Below are positions 1 to 12,244 of a stretch of DNA of 64,000 nt, piece after piece; the stretch's first letter is position 1; each line of letters opens with the position of its first letter. The notes beneath the pieces were generated by a model. The model was given only the letters and a program-made list of their open reading frames with translations, was not told the DNA's origin and did no database searches. Position numbers and translations under genes: made by a program. Source of the stretch: Scolanthus callimorphus (Eukaryota; Cnidaria; Anthozoa; Actiniaria; Edwardsiidae). The stretch covers positions 4,306,101 to 4,370,100 of the forward strand of contig CM066919.1 in assembly GCA_033964015.1 (NCBI GenBank), in the 5' to 3' direction.

Positions 1-24
1 TATGTTACTCGTATGTAGTTTTAG

Positions 25-966
25 TCTAGATCGTCTCCGACGAACAAATTCTTTGAGAAACTCAGTCACGAAAAGCAAGCGGTTGACGAAGCTGTCTCTA
101 AGAAAACGCGCGCCCTTCGAGAACTACAAGATAGCTGCAAACCAGAAACTGTTCTTGGCGGCGGAGCTAGGAGAGCTGTTCTCTGTTCTGTGTGCCACAC
201 GGCAGGTCACAATAAAACTATTTGTTCGTTTTCTGCCTGTTCTTCTGCAACAATATGCAAACAAATCAAGAGACACCCCGATGAAGAAAAGGTCATGAAG
301 AAATTGGAGTCTGAATTAAAAACACTCAAGCAAAAATCCGTACAGCTTCGCAACGATATAGTTGCTAAACAACAATCGTTTGCCTCATCTCAAAACACTT
401 TTGCCGCTAAAGTACAAGAGGACCTTATAAATAGTTGTCCGGATAAATATCTACGAAGAACCTTTGAAGGGAAATACGTCCCTAATTGGCTTGTGGTCAA
501 TACGGATATTCGGAAGCTTGAAAGAATTTGCAAAGGAACAGTTCCAAATATGAGAGAAATTCAGGATTTGATATCCCAGTATGAAAGTGGATTTGAATTA
601 TTCCAGAAAGCTAGCGACCCCGTGGAATGCGAGAAAGAACGCCTTGTAAACCCGGTTGTTAAACTGTGGGAAATGAAAGGAATCAAATTTCCAGGGAAAG
701 GAGTGCTCCCAAATTCTACGTGCACGGCCACTCAAAGCACTGCGTCTATCTCATCATCGCCCCTAAATGACTACCCTAAGAGTTTAGACGAAGAACACCA
801 TCAACTTGAACTAGGAATTAGAAATAGTTTGTCCTTGGCGGCAACTCCAAAGGCGACAAATAATCTCGTCGAAGAAAGTTCATGCGAGGGTGAAGTTGGG
901 GAGATTGGAGCTTCAGAACCTGATTACGGACTTTCGCTTCTTTTCAAAGCTGCCGGGCTTGAATAA
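25..966 (+). CDS. Terminal exon of an unrecognised zinc-knuckle, coiled-coil protein (partial)
   Basis: The frame is open from a candidate splice acceptor (TTTTAG ending at 24) to the TAA at 964-966, about 313 residues. The first Met in this frame is at 190, but the coding frame clearly extends upstream, so this is an internal start and the 5' exons lie outside the window. Near residues 58-71 there is a CCHC zinc knuckle, CSVCHTAGHNKTIC (C-x2-C-x4-H-x4-C), with further Cys residues after it. A Lys/Glu-rich, probably coiled-coil stretch (KKLESELKTLKQK) follows, then a folded-looking region (KYLRRTFEGKYVPNW) and a Ser/Thr-rich acidic tail. CCHC knuckles bind nucleic acid in retroviral Gag, in transposase-derived proteins and in host RNA-binding proteins. 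The family is not recognised; it may be a host gene or a domesticated mobile-element gene. Being the last coding exon is inferred from the stop and the AATAAA signals downstream. Confidence 0.6.
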   Translation, partial: SRSSPTNKFFEKLSHEKQAVDEAVSKKTRALRELQDSCKPETVLGGGARRAVLCSVCHTAGHNKTICSFSACSSATICKQIKRHPDEEKVMKKLESELKTLKQKSVQLRNDIVAKQQSFASSQNTFAAKVQEDLINSCPDKYLRRTFEGKYVPNWLVVNTDIRKLERICKGTVPNMREIQDLISQYESGFELFQKASDPVECEKERLVNPVVKLWEMKGIKFPGKGVLPNSTCTATQSTASISSSPLNDYPKSLDEEHHQLELGIRNSLSLAATPKATNNLVEESSCEGEVGEIGASEPDYGLSLLFKAAGLE

Positions 967-1290
967 ATGTATAATAACACTTTGATCATTGCGGGAAAAA
1001 TATACTTAGAGAGGGTCAGATACTGAATGTGCATAAAATGAGTTGTGTGAGTTGAGTTGTGTTTGGTTTCAGTCCATTGTTTATAAGTTTACACAGAAAG
1101 AACATGGAAAATTACTTGTTATTTACTACCATGTTTCTGAATTACAAACACTGTTTATAAAGTAACTTGAGTGAGTTGAGTTGAGTTTTGTTTCAGTTCA
1201 TTGCTTATACAGATAGAATAGCTTGCAGTTATAAGCTGGAACCATGTTTTAGAAAATTACAAACACTGTAATAACGGCTGTTTCAATAAA
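962..1290 (+). promoter_or_regulatory. Candidate 3' UTR with two poly(A) signals
   Basis: AATAAA overlaps the stop codon at 962-967 and a second AATAAA lies at 1285-1290. Between them is an imperfect tandem duplication of about 105 bp (copy 1 about 1047-1152, copy 2 about 1171-1272), each copy starting GTGAGTTGAG and ending near ATTACAAACACTGT. The second signal is the more plausible 3' end; this is inference from motifs only. Confidence 0.4.
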
Positions 1291-1740
1291 ATACAGATAA
1301 CAAAATCGCGTTGCGATAATCCCTTTTATGATGTCTTTACCATAGATCTAATGTTTCATTTTAAAGTGTTAATACGATGTATGATACAATCACCCAGGGA
1401 TAATGTTTTTAGATGTTGATGTAACCCGTGAAACGATAAAATCCGTGCATATCATTGGGGTTTATTTCTTGAAGCGCTCGGCTTACAGCGACATGAAGAT
1501 TGTCCCGCAGCAGTTCTCGATAAGCAAATCTTCTCAAAACTGTTTTAGTTTATTGAAAACGTTCTCACTAGTGACCCCCACCATCCACTGGTGAACCCAC
1601 CCACCACCCACTAGTGACCCTTCCCACCACCCACTAATGGAATAAAATATATAGACGATCAAATTATATAGGACGATCAAAGATGAACATTTTTTCATTC
1701 GCTAAAAAAAGCTTAAAAAGAGGTTTTCATTTTTTTCACC

Positions 1741-1960
1741 CGTATGTACTCGTATGTTACTCGTATGTTACTCGTATGTACTCGTATGTTACTCGTATGT
1801 TACTCGTATGTACTCGTATGTTACTCGTATGTACTCGTATGTACTCGTATGTTACTCGTATGTTACTCGTATGTACTCGTATGTAGTCGTATGTTACTCG
1901 TATGTAGTCGTATGTAGTCGTATGTTACTCGTATGTTACTCGTATGTAGTTTTAGTCTAG
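1741..1960. repeat. Minisatellite of TATGTTACTCG / TATGTACTCG units
   Basis: Alternating 10-11 bp units (CGTATGTTACT and CGTATGTACT, with GTAGTCG variants near the right end) run for about 220 bp. The right end passes into TTTTAGTCTAGATCGTC, the same sequence that starts the window and contains the splice acceptor of the first exon. Confidence 0.9.
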
Positions 1961-1966
1961 ATCGTC

Positions 1967-4900
1967 ACTCGCAGTGTTCGTGCTACTCGTTTACTCGTTA
2001 AGGAGTTCGATCGGTTTGAAAACATATTCACAAGACATTTCGTTAGCACTCCTGCTTTAATTTGTAATGGGTCAAATATCAGGAGGACAAATAAGATTTC
2101 CAGCCGAATTTATGTAATTTATGCACTGTAAGTGAGCTGAAGCTTTAATAAATGTGTTTTTTTTATTTGTCATTTTGATTGCAAATTTTAGCATTCTTGT
2201 CCCGCTCGGGTCGGTAGTGCGAATGTAAATTGTCACGAATAATTGCCGCAAACAGCTAATGCAAATAGCGTTCACAGCAATTGAAAATCGTAAAATCCCC
2301 GGGATTTTATTTGATAGATATAAAGTAGAAGACCTGTTTTGATAAAGTTATGTGTAGAATCAGTGAATTTTCGCGTAACATGGGAGATATAAGCCAACTA
2401 ATTTGACCTTCGAAATAGCGGTCTCGAAACCCAAAAATAATTAAAATTCCACAAAATATTCTATTTTCACTCAAAATGTTTGAAACTGCACTCAGATTAC
2501 CAAGGAATGTTTATTCTTTCTGTTTCCATCCATTGTAGGTTTTATTGAATGCGTATTTGGCGATTTTTAGTGTGATTTCAGGTGCTCTGAAAGGACGTGA
2601 AATTAGAGCTCGAAACGGGGGTCAACCGGGTGATCCGATTAAGTGCTCGTTCAAGCAATATATTTATCAGATCAAGCTAAAACTTGCACCGTAGTTAGTG
2701 GTCAACTAGTTCAACATTTTACCAAATTTTGGGAAATTCGCGACCCGGGCGATATTTACTGACGAGTGCTCTTAAGCGTTGCAGATGAGATGTATATACG
2801 TTACACGTACATTATTCGCACATCGTCAAGGTCAATGGAACGATCCACAGGCGTTTGCCTCAAAACAAAATGGCAACATTTTTAGGAGCCATTTTAAACC
2901 GCTGGAAGGCAAAAATATTTCCATTACTTGCAAATTTTGAGATACATGACTGATGAACTACCACTAGAGCTACTTTCGATATAAAACTCACGTCAACTCG
3001 GAAATGAATAGTGCCCAGTGTTATGTTTTTTTTATGCTCCGATATATAAAAGCTATATGGTACAAACAAAGAAACGTTTTTAGTTTAGCTTTAAACTTAA
3101 ATATAACTGGGCGAAAAGAAACTGCAGTTTCCACTGGCTTCGTATTTAATCGCAGTTTCCGAAAATATTGCATGTGCCCGCTTGATAAACACGACGCCAA
3201 AATACACAAGTTACTCACAGATTGCGGACGCGGACACAAATGTATCGCTAAAAAATCCCCAGTCTTGTGTACAATATTCCGCAAGAAAATTTGAGCCATT
3301 TTTAGCTACCCTCGACCAGCTACCCTCACCCTCGACATATCCACCCTCGACTAGGTACCCTCGACCCTCGACCAAAAGGTAAACTCGATATGTTAAACCT
3401 CGACTATTGGTGTTTTTAACTATTCGTTCGAATTTATTTTTAAGAGCCGCACTTGCTTATGCAAGCCGATATTCTAACAGTGGTATTTTTACAAAAGTCC
3501 CTCCTTTGCGAAAAATCTTCGCGCGTTTTTTCTGAAACTTCTGATTTGGGGTCATTCGACCTTCGTTTTTTTTTATCATTCAAGTTTGGAGAACTGTATT
3601 GTACGAGCGAAAATTGCAGTACAAGATAGGGCCAAGAAATGACTATGAATTAAAGTGGAGCAATTTCAATGTGCCCTGATAGTACCTTCGAAATTAATCC
3701 ATTTTTTACGATTTATAACCATAATTTTGGGACACACACATTCCTTTCCACATTTCAGAAACATTTTTCTAAAACATGATTTGTTTTTCTTTGACTTTTC
3801 AAGGATTGAGGAAATAACTCGAATTTTTTTTCACCGTGTTTTAACCACTTTGCACGAGAGCGAATAATTGAGCCTCTCGTTAAATATTCGTATTCCTTTT
3901 CGTAATTCCTCCTGGAGTGCTCCAGACGATGACTTAGACAAGTTTTCCTCTATTCTTTTTAAATCTGATTCAAGTTTCAGAGGTTCCTAAGATCGTGTGC
4001 CTTATGTTTGCTGTATTGAATGCTATGTTGACGACGAATTTTATACTTCATGTAGTCCCAAGTTATTCTGTGCTTGATGGTATGGACGTTAAGTAGATAA
4101 ATGCAAATGGTATAAATAAACTAATATAATCCGTTGTTGTCATTCTTCCGTAGTCTGCAAATATTAGCAGGCGTTCTATAAAGTGATCAGTATAAAACAC
4201 ACAGGAATTCCTATGATAGTGTTGTCGATGGTTTCCAGTCCTTTACGGTCATTTTGTCGGCCATTTTGTTTGGGAGACGCGCTGTTTCTAATGGCAAGTA
4301 CCTTTCACAACACATTACATTTATCGCTCCTCACTAACGTCACGTGACCTTACCACAGGAACCCCGAAATTTAGACAACACGACCACACGAAGTCCAAGT
4401 TTGATTGTGTTTTCTTGTCGACAAAGCTGTCCAAAGGAGCAAAGGAAAATACAACTTATTTAGATTGTAGATTTTAACATTTTCCGCCAAAATTAGTTGT
4501 CATGGTGCAAATTATGTCCTCTCAAAACAAAGATGGCGGAAACCAGCGTCGCACTGCGCGGCGCGTTGGGAACCCCACGGAACCCGCATATTCTCATCTA
4601 AATTGTCTAAACTTAGATTCGTTTATTCCTGTACTGTATGTATGGCTTGACGTGTCGGAGTAGGTGGAGGCATCTGTTGATGGGCTCAGCTGGAAATACG
4701 TAGAACAGCAATAAAAATATTTGAACTTCAAACACACGTTGAGTTCCTTATTCTCGATTGTCTTTCTTAGGGACGGACCATTAGAAAAGTGAAAGAGGTG
4801 TGGGGGGATGGTGATGGTGATGGGAAACGCTGGGCTTGCACGGATTTTTGAAAAGAATTGTGTCACTTTCTAGAATGCCGACGTTTTAGTAGCTTGGCGT

Positions 4901-5293
4901 GAAAGGTTTATGACGTCACCGTCAAGATTTTCGCCTTTGGATGTTGTGTGAGCTTCCGTGAAATTAAAGGGCTTTGGTTTTCAAACTATATTATGGTAAA
5001 CGGACAAAAGGCGAGATTCCTCGGCAAATGATTGAACGCTAAGGTAGGAAGTGTCTGAGACAAGGTTGAAATTGAACTTTATTATTGTTTATACACGGTA
5101 ATAATTAACAACTATCCCCCGAGGGGAGGTGAATAGTATAATATTCTCATTGCTAGAATTAATACAATGGCTCCAGAGCTAATTAAGAAGATATGGAGAG
5201 AGGGGCGAGCTCTGGAGGCTAGGTGCAGGACGGGGTCCTGCAATAGAGTTGTGGGTGTGGCGTTGCAGCACCATTATTCGGGAGGTGGGAGGG
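1967..5293. other. No gene seen; AT-rich intergenic DNA
   Basis: No open frame here looks like protein. The only clear structure is a degenerate CTACCCTCGACC-type array at about 3305-3378. AT-rich non-coding DNA, possibly decayed repeats, fills the rest. Confidence 0.5.
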
Positions 5294-5464
5294 GCGATCA
5301 AACTTCACTCTCGAACTTTATGTCAAACTGGTCGAAGGCAGAATGATAAGATGGCAGGAACGCAGGATTAAGTACTGGCGTGGTCATGTGATGCCCTTTG
5401 GTCACGTGGTGATGATTTTAATCGATCTTTCGCCATTCTAATTAATTATGCGCACTGAGAATAG
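5294..5464. repeat. 171-bp dispersed repeat, copy 1
   Basis: It starts GCGATCAAACTTCACTC and ends GCACTGAGAATAG. An almost identical copy in the same orientation lies at 11696-11866; I see one substitution (ACTGGCG versus ACTAGCG). Such low divergence implies recent dispersal or gene conversion. Confidence 0.9.
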
Positions 5465-5884
5465 CAAAATGACCTGACGGTGTGTACAAACAATATTAGA
5501 GAACAAAATTTAATCCTCTATTATATGCAAACTATCGGGACCAGCCAATTCTGTAACTTAAAACACATCAATGGACTAGATGTTTTATAGTAGAATGAAG
5601 TAAATGATTAACGCTGGTGTCATCGTTTGTCAATGAGAGTATGATTTGCTAATCGAATAATAATCATGACTCATACTAGACCAAATAATAAAACAGCAGA
5701 TATAGTCTGAGTAAGGAGAGCATATGTTGTGGTAAAAATAGTAGTCAATTGAGCAAAAGCGTAGCCTTTCAATTTAGGAAATGTCCCCAGTATGTGGCTA
5801 GGCAACGGCCGATTAGAACGGTGTGTGGCTGCCTTGGTAAACTAACCAGTATTCCATGCCTAGTTCCAGAGTTAAGTATGTTTT

Positions 5885-6205
5885 ATATGGGCTGTTCCAT
5901 TTTATATCTGTTATTACCTCACTATCGAGGAACTGGAATTTCCACTGGGCTAATAGTGTTTAGTGTTTCATCCAGGTGCCATAAATTTTGACCCTAAAAT
6001 TTCCACAGGGCCATTTATTTTATTCCAAAATTTACGTGGGCATTTATTTGCAGATTTGGAATTTCCACAGTTGTTGCTTCAAATTTCCACACGGGTTGTA
6101 GAAAGTATGGAATTTCCACAGGGGTAGAACAATTTTTGAAAATATGCAGTTCCTCGATATAGGGGGAGGTATGGCAATTTTTTGGGACAGCCCAATATGC
6201 AAGAT
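5885..6205. repeat. Foldback (inverted-repeat) element
   Basis: The left arm (TATGGGCTGTTCCATTTTAT ... CGAGGAACTG, about 5886-5941) is matched imperfectly and inverted by the right arm (CAGTTCCTCGATAT ... GGGACAGCCCAATA, about 6145-6200). The interior repeats the phrase GGAATTTCCACAGGG. It is probably a non-autonomous DNA transposon. Confidence 0.6.
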
Positions 6206-7919
6206 GTTGAAACTTGGCATGACTCTCCGGGACCCATTTATTATTATACTATCAGTATTGTAGTTACAGTCAGAACTGTAGTGACAGATTTGGGCGTCAA
6301 TGAGTAAGCTTCTCAGCAATTTTGCAAACAACTATATTAGGACAATAGTTACAGAGGTGGAACTTGTATGAGTAAAACGTCACCAGCATTAAATGTTTAT
6401 ATTTAGTTGCTATGGAAACATCATTTTATCTGTAGCCGATCAAAAACGGGGAAAACTTACGGTCAAACTTTTAACCCTAGATTCCTAATCTTCATGAATT
6501 TTTGCAGTTGATAGCATCTTAGTTTATTTTGTCCAGGGTTACGTGATAGATCGAAAAGAACTGTTTCTGTTAATTATGCAGGTGGTTTGCCTTAAGAAGA
6601 AGATATGTTGAAGGAGTCAACCCAGTAAAGGAAAATAATACGTTGAGGTTTTTCTGTTCCCCTTTTTGCATTTTGTTGTTAAGTCCCACATTAGAAAAAT
6701 ATGGGGTAGGTCCCTTTAATTTGGTTGCCATGGAAACATCAACTAACCAAAATGTTTCTAGTACTGCGGAAATAACATTGACGAGCAAACTTTCGTTGCT
6801 CTATTTTCTTATTTGAGTTATTGGCAAAAGTATTTTCTGCACGCGTATGAGCCCCAAGTACCTTTGCAGGTGTAGCTAGTAAGATTAAAGCAAGGCTAGT
6901 AGGTACCATGAAGGGCGAGTAATTAATTATAAGGTTAATTTTGGCATGATAGAACAATCGTGTTCCAGCCCGTTTAGGTGTCGAGAGAACGCGTAGTAAA
7001 ATTCCAAGAATGAGAATGTTTCGTCCTTGGCCATATTCGATGATATAATCGTTCTGCACCTCTAAACTGCCTTCGTTATATTATAAGGTTATATAGAATA
7101 TGGCGTACATAAGTTTTAGCTTTCTAGTAATATGCGTCTCAACCTACTAGGTGTCTGCGGTCTACGTTTCTCAGGGCATCCGCTGGGTTTACGACTGCGA
7201 TATAGTTGCTATTTGTAGAAAGACATGGGCGTCTCTTTGCTCTTAAGAAATTTTCTGTTGCAAGTGGAGACCTTGCATACTGTATGCTCGATAATCTGAT
7301 TGATAGGTCCGTTGGATACGCATGTAGAGCACTCTATATCTAGTCCAAGCCGTAGAAGGTACTATAGAAAACGTGCTTCATATGTTTTGTTTTCCTTATG
7401 AGCAAGCTCTTTGATCACTCATCGGCCTCAACGTCCATAAGACCGCCGAAACCTTATAAGCAAGTTCATTCATCTTATGAACTGAAGAACCTCTGCATCG
7501 GGCATATTCGAAGCATGGAAAGCATAGAGTCGGATCGAATGTAACGAGAATGTGACGATGGCGAGTCAGGTCCAAACCCTTTAAGTAGTGCCACATAATA
7601 CCGACTTTCAAATCTCACTGCCGTCTTTGTCAACTCTTTGAATTATATTTTTATATAAATAACTAACTATTCATTTGTAAAGTTTCGGCCTTTCTAGTTC
7701 CTTGTTTTTGTTCGAATATACGTAGCATGTTTTTTTTTCAAGAAAGTTTTTGAAAATAAACTGTGATCATAAATACCAAAAAAAAACATAGAAAACTTTT
7801 ACTTCTATTATAAATTGTCTCGAATTTTCTTTTTCTTTATTACAGCAAATGAAATGAATAAAATCAAATGTGTTATTTTCTAGTTTACATCCTTCTCTTT
7901 TTCGCTTGCTATTAACGGT
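6206..7919. other. No gene seen; intergenic
   Basis: No coding-like frame was found. A phrase containing GCTATGGAAACATCA near 6411 recurs as GCCATGGAAACATCA near 6727, suggesting an old repeat pair. Confidence 0.4.
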
Positions 7920-8065
7920 TTTCTTTTTTTTTTTCACGTTTTTACCCTTCGTGTCTCTCTGCTTCTTTGTCCTCTCGCCGCCTGCCTCGACTAGCTATGC
8001 TATTTGCAGGCGGTGTGCTGTGCAATTAAAAAAAAAAAAAAGATATAATAAAGTTGAAGTTGAAG
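7920..8065 (+). repeat. 3' end of a retroposon (LINE/SINE tail)
   Basis: A pyrimidine-rich stretch and GGCGGTGTGCTGTGCAATT are followed by a 14-A run and AATAAAGTTGAAGTTGAAG. A short tandem tail after an A-run is typical of non-LTR retrotransposon 3' ends. The family is not assigned. Confidence 0.5.
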
Positions 8066-9697
8066 TCCGTTGGCTTTGAACGAAAACGCCCCTTATAAAT
8101 GACGTCATTAATTTCACTAAACCCGCGTTTTGCTTGTTTCCTCTTTGGCATGCGCTTGCTAAATATTGCCTAAACGACTGCAGCGAGTCTCTAGTATGAG
8201 CTACAAATTGTAGAAGAAATACGATTAAGCTTAAAGGTATGGCTCCTATATAAAATGAGATATGTGAATGTATAAAATCACCTTTACAGCTTCATAAAGA
8301 TTTGAAATTGAATATACTCGAAAAGAGTATAATTCACAGCTAATTAATGTTCGTCCAGTTTTAAATTTTGGAACGGTCCTTAGTGAGAGCCGTTGCCTCG
8401 TGATATTTAGGATTCTTATTAATAATATATATGTAATTTTTTTTCCGGTGATGACCCGAATGCGTATTATTGGGAAAATCACGAGTACTAAGGGGATTGC
8501 GATGCTAATAAGGATGTCACATCTTCATAATGAGAGTTGACAAGTTAAATAAGCAGTGGCAGATGCAGAGACCCTAGGGGGTCAAAACTTTATTACCTGC
8601 CGAGGTGAAGCTGGTTTTCATGGCAACATATATATATATATTTTCTCTAATAAAGCGGAAGGAATTGCAGTGGCAATCTCTTCGTGAAATTCATGAAGCT
8701 TTGTTACAATTCAATTCAAACAATATCAATTCAAACGGGGTATACCACGAAAAAGCCCTCTTGCAAAAGTAAAGGGTGCTCCCCGGCGCAAATTAATTAA
8801 TTAAATTATCAAATTACAAATTTTAGCTACTTTTGTTGAGAATCAAAATTTTGAAAATAAAAAATGTCAATATCAGCTTGAAAGCGAGTTCATAACCACC
8901 TTTACTGCTAGAAACTGGATCGATATACAGATGAAGAATGGTGTCTTGAGGTACAAAAATATATAATAACAATCACGTTGGTGCGCGTGTGTATATTGAT
9001 ACAGGGAAATTACTCGAATGTTAGGATTGTCATTATAGAGTTTGTACCAACACGTGACTACAAGCCCGGTAACTACGCAACATGAAACTTAGCATATGAG
9101 AACATGGCTGTACTAAACAACAAAGTGGCTGTGTACCTATACCAACTGTCCCGAAATTTTCAGGGCTTTATCCTCAAATAAGCGGAAAATACCTCGCGAA
9201 GCGCAAATAGTCAATATAAAATGGGAGAGAGAAAACGTCATGGGTTCCCCTTTTTGAGCCAATCTCCTTGAATTGACGATGTAAATTTAATAATTACGTA
9301 TCAATATCCAATGAGTTTGTTTACCGGGTCTACCAGGTAAATTGGACTATTACTAGTTTGGCCGAGAGAAATAAAATGATAAATAGAAACGGAGACTTGT
9401 CACCTGCAAAAATATCCTTACGATTTTAGATAAGTGGAAAGAGTGTGATTTTGATACATTTACTGTGACATACATTTTTTTAAATACATTTTTTTTAATT
9501 TTTAAAGTTGAGGAGAAGTGCACAGTCCTTAACAGTATAATCATCTCCATAAAGAAACTGAAATGTCAGTCAAGTATACAAGATTTTACTACTGTAACCG
9601 AGGATATGATGATTTCCTTTAATATAATACAATACAAGAAACTTTTTTCACAAGACTTTCATAGTAACCATACAAGTAGGTTTCTAACTCGAGTGCG
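8066..9697. other. No gene seen; intergenic
   Basis: AT-rich, with a (TA)n tract near 8628-8640. No open frame has recognisable protein content. Confidence 0.4.
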
Positions 9698-9905
9698 GGC
9701 TTTTCTTGGTCCAGTGGCGTAAGTAGGCCTGCCTTACAAATTGCAATAAGTAATCAGCTCATTATCATATAGGACATAATCCGTTATACAATCAATTGTA
9801 ATTGCCTTTTGGAACAAAGGGAGCTGAGTATACTTCTGTACTAAGGGAAAATATAATTGGTGTGTTGGAAGGTAGGCCTACACGCCACTGGAACCAAGAA
9901 AGCCC
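9698..9905. repeat. Foldback element with TIR GGGCTTTTCTTGGTCCAGTG
   Basis: GGGCTTTTCTTGGTCCAGTG at 9698-9717 (continuing GCGTAAGTAGGCCT) is inverted at about 9870-9905 (AGGCCTACACGCCACTGG then AACCAAGAAAGCCC). A structure of about 208 bp with about 35-bp arms suggests a small MITE. Confidence 0.65.
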
Positions 9906-10074
9906 CGCCGAAACGGAGATACGGCTTAAGTCAGCCCAATCTTAGAACCAGTGGGGTGCAAGTCTGAAGTCCGAAATGACCGAAAATATGATTGACATAC
10001 CTATAAATACTAAATTCATAATATCTTTGAAGGATCAAGTTCAAAACATTTCATTTTATTTTATTTGTATTTTA

Positions 10075-11060
10075 CCAAACAACCCGGCATAGAAAAATCA
10101 AAGCTGGCTCAAGCTTTGGTCAACAGAACCCGGTTTAAAAGTTACACTACTCCTAGCCTTACTAGAAATTTTAAGGCAGGATAACAACCAGGCACAAGAA
10201 AATTAGTGCTGGCCCAGACTTTTGAAGAAATTGAAGTCTGGCTAACAACCCGGTATAAAAATTCCACCGGCCCTAGCCTTACTAGAAATTGTTAAGACTG
10301 GATAACAACCCGGCACAAGAAAATTAGTGCTGGCCCAGACTTTAAGAAATTGAAGTCTGTCTAACAACCCGGTATAAAAATTCCACCGGCCCTAGCCTTA
10401 CTAGAAATTGTTAAGGCTGGATAACAACCCCGCACAAGAAAATTAGTGCTGGCCCAGGCTTTTTAAGAAATTGAAGTCTGGCTAACAACCCGGTATAAAA
10501 ATTACACCGGCCCTAGCCTTAATAGAAATTGTTAAGGCTGGATAACAACCCAGCAAAAGAAAATTAGTGCTGGCCCAGATTTTTGAAGAAATTTAAGTCT
10601 GGCTAACAACCCGGTATAAAAATTACACCGGCCCTAGCCTTACTAGAAATTGGTAAGGCTGGATAACAACCCGGCACAAGAAAATTAGTGCTGGCCCAGA
10701 CTTTTCAAGAAATTTAAGTCTGCCTAACAACCCGGTATAAAAATTACACCGGCCCTAGCCTTACTAGAAATTGGTAAGGCTGGATAACAACCCAGCAAAA
10801 GAAAATTAGTGCTGGCCCAGATTTTTGAAGAAATTTAAGTCTGGCTAACAACCCGGTATAAAAATTACACCGGTCCTAGCCTTACTAGAAATTGCTAAGG
10901 CAGGATAAGAACCCGGCACCATAAAAATTATTGCCGGCCCAGTCCTTGATGAAATTGGAGGCTGGCTAACAACCCGGTAGAAAATTTACACCGGCCCAAA
11001 CCTTAGAAATTGTAAGGCTGGATGGCATCCCGGCGTAGAAAATGAGCCGGCCGATTTAAA
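10075..11060. repeat. Dimeric satellite, about 121-bp unit in roughly eight copies
   Basis: The phrase CCCTAGCCTTACTAGAAATT recurs at about 10150, 10271, 10390, 10511, 10632, 10753 and 10874, with a degenerate copy near 10994, giving spacings of 119-121 bp. Each unit contains two related halves of about 60 bp, one with AACAACCCGGTATAAAAATT and one with AACAACCCGGCACAAGAAAA, so it is a dimer of an older 60-bp repeat. Confidence 0.9.
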
Positions 11061-11695
11061 AAGTGCTGGAAGATTATGTAAGATACATAATGGTTATAAA
11101 GCAAACAGAATGCAGTCAAAGAACAATTAACAAGTACAGTTTATTGAATTCATATTATTACTGTGTATCCGGGAGGCAGAGAATATTGGACTACACATGG
11201 TACCTAAAAATACAAAGTAAAAGTTAGCAAGAAAGAAGAACATTTTAAGAATACAAGGGATGAAAACTACAGGCAGGAGATGACTAAAGTTAAACGGCGA
11301 AGGAAAGCGACGGGAAGCGAACTCTGCGTGTTATACGACTCTGCGTGTTATACGCATGAAGAAATATGCAAATCCGGACGAGTAGCAATGGACTAGAAAT
11401 TACCGACAGATATAGTATAAACTTGTACAAGCGTTGTTTAAGCAAGGCATGGAAGTAGGACCATTTGATACAAAGGTAGCATATAAATCACTGTCAGGGT
11501 AAAACTGAACAGTAGTGCAGTAAACTTAACTTACTTATGTTGCTTCGCAAGGTCGGGAGACTCGAGGTAAACATTTCCAGGATGGGAAAAATCTCGCTTT
11601 CTCTCTGTAGTATGAAGATCCGTACAGCATACAGTATGACAAAACTCCGCTCTTCTACTAGGGAATAATGGTGCTGCAACTCAGTGGCAATACTG

Positions 11696-11866
11696 GCGAT
11701 CAAACTTCACTCTCGAACTTTATGTCAAACTGGTCGAAGGCAGAATGATAAGATGGCAGGAACGCAGGATTAAGTACTAGCGTGGTCATGTGATGCCCTT
11801 TGGTCACGTGGTGATGATTTTAATCGATCTTTCGCCATTCTAATTAATTATGCGCACTGAGAATAG
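11696..11866. repeat. 171-bp dispersed repeat, copy 2
   Basis: It matches 5294-5464 with one visible substitution and has the same orientation. Just upstream, GAATAATGGTGCTGCAAC (11663-11680) is the reverse complement of a segment just upstream of copy 1 (near 5262-5279), so the duplicated unit may be part of a larger rearranged element. Confidence 0.9.
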
Positions 11867-11870
11867 TATA

Positions 11871-12007
11871 CACTTAATGACTGCTCCCGAGGGAAACATC
11901 AGTTTTGTTTCCCGAGAATCTCGATGTTTCCCGAGACGAAGTCGAGGGAAACATCGAGATTCGAGGGAAACAAAACTGGTGTTTCCCGAGGGAGTAGTCA
12001 TTAAGTG
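11871..12007. repeat. Long hairpin element
   Basis: CACTTAATGACTGCTCCCGA at the left is inverted at the right as TCGGGAAACACC-flanked GGGAGTAGTCATTAAGTG. The arms extend inward for about 60 bp through repeated GTTTCCCGAG / GAGGGAAAC phrases to a short loop near 11940. The ends have the form of a MITE or foldback element. Confidence 0.8.
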
Positions 12008-12244
12008 TTTTGTTATATAGCAGAAAATATACTGCAATTATCAAGTCAAAACAAGTGTATTTCAAGAATGAAAAGAGAAGTTACAAATTTTGCGCGCGAC
12101 TGCATCATGTAAAGGGAAAACACTCATAAACAACACAATTTTCTTGCATTAGCAAAAACTTATCAAAATTAGCAAAGGTTTTTAAAAGGACTCGCGTGTT
12201 TACAATAAACTTTCTCTTTTTTCCCGCTCTCAAACGCGACGCGC

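Noticed and set aside
1683..1960. Open frames with YSYVTRM repeats
   Set aside because: Minisatellite translation, not a gene.
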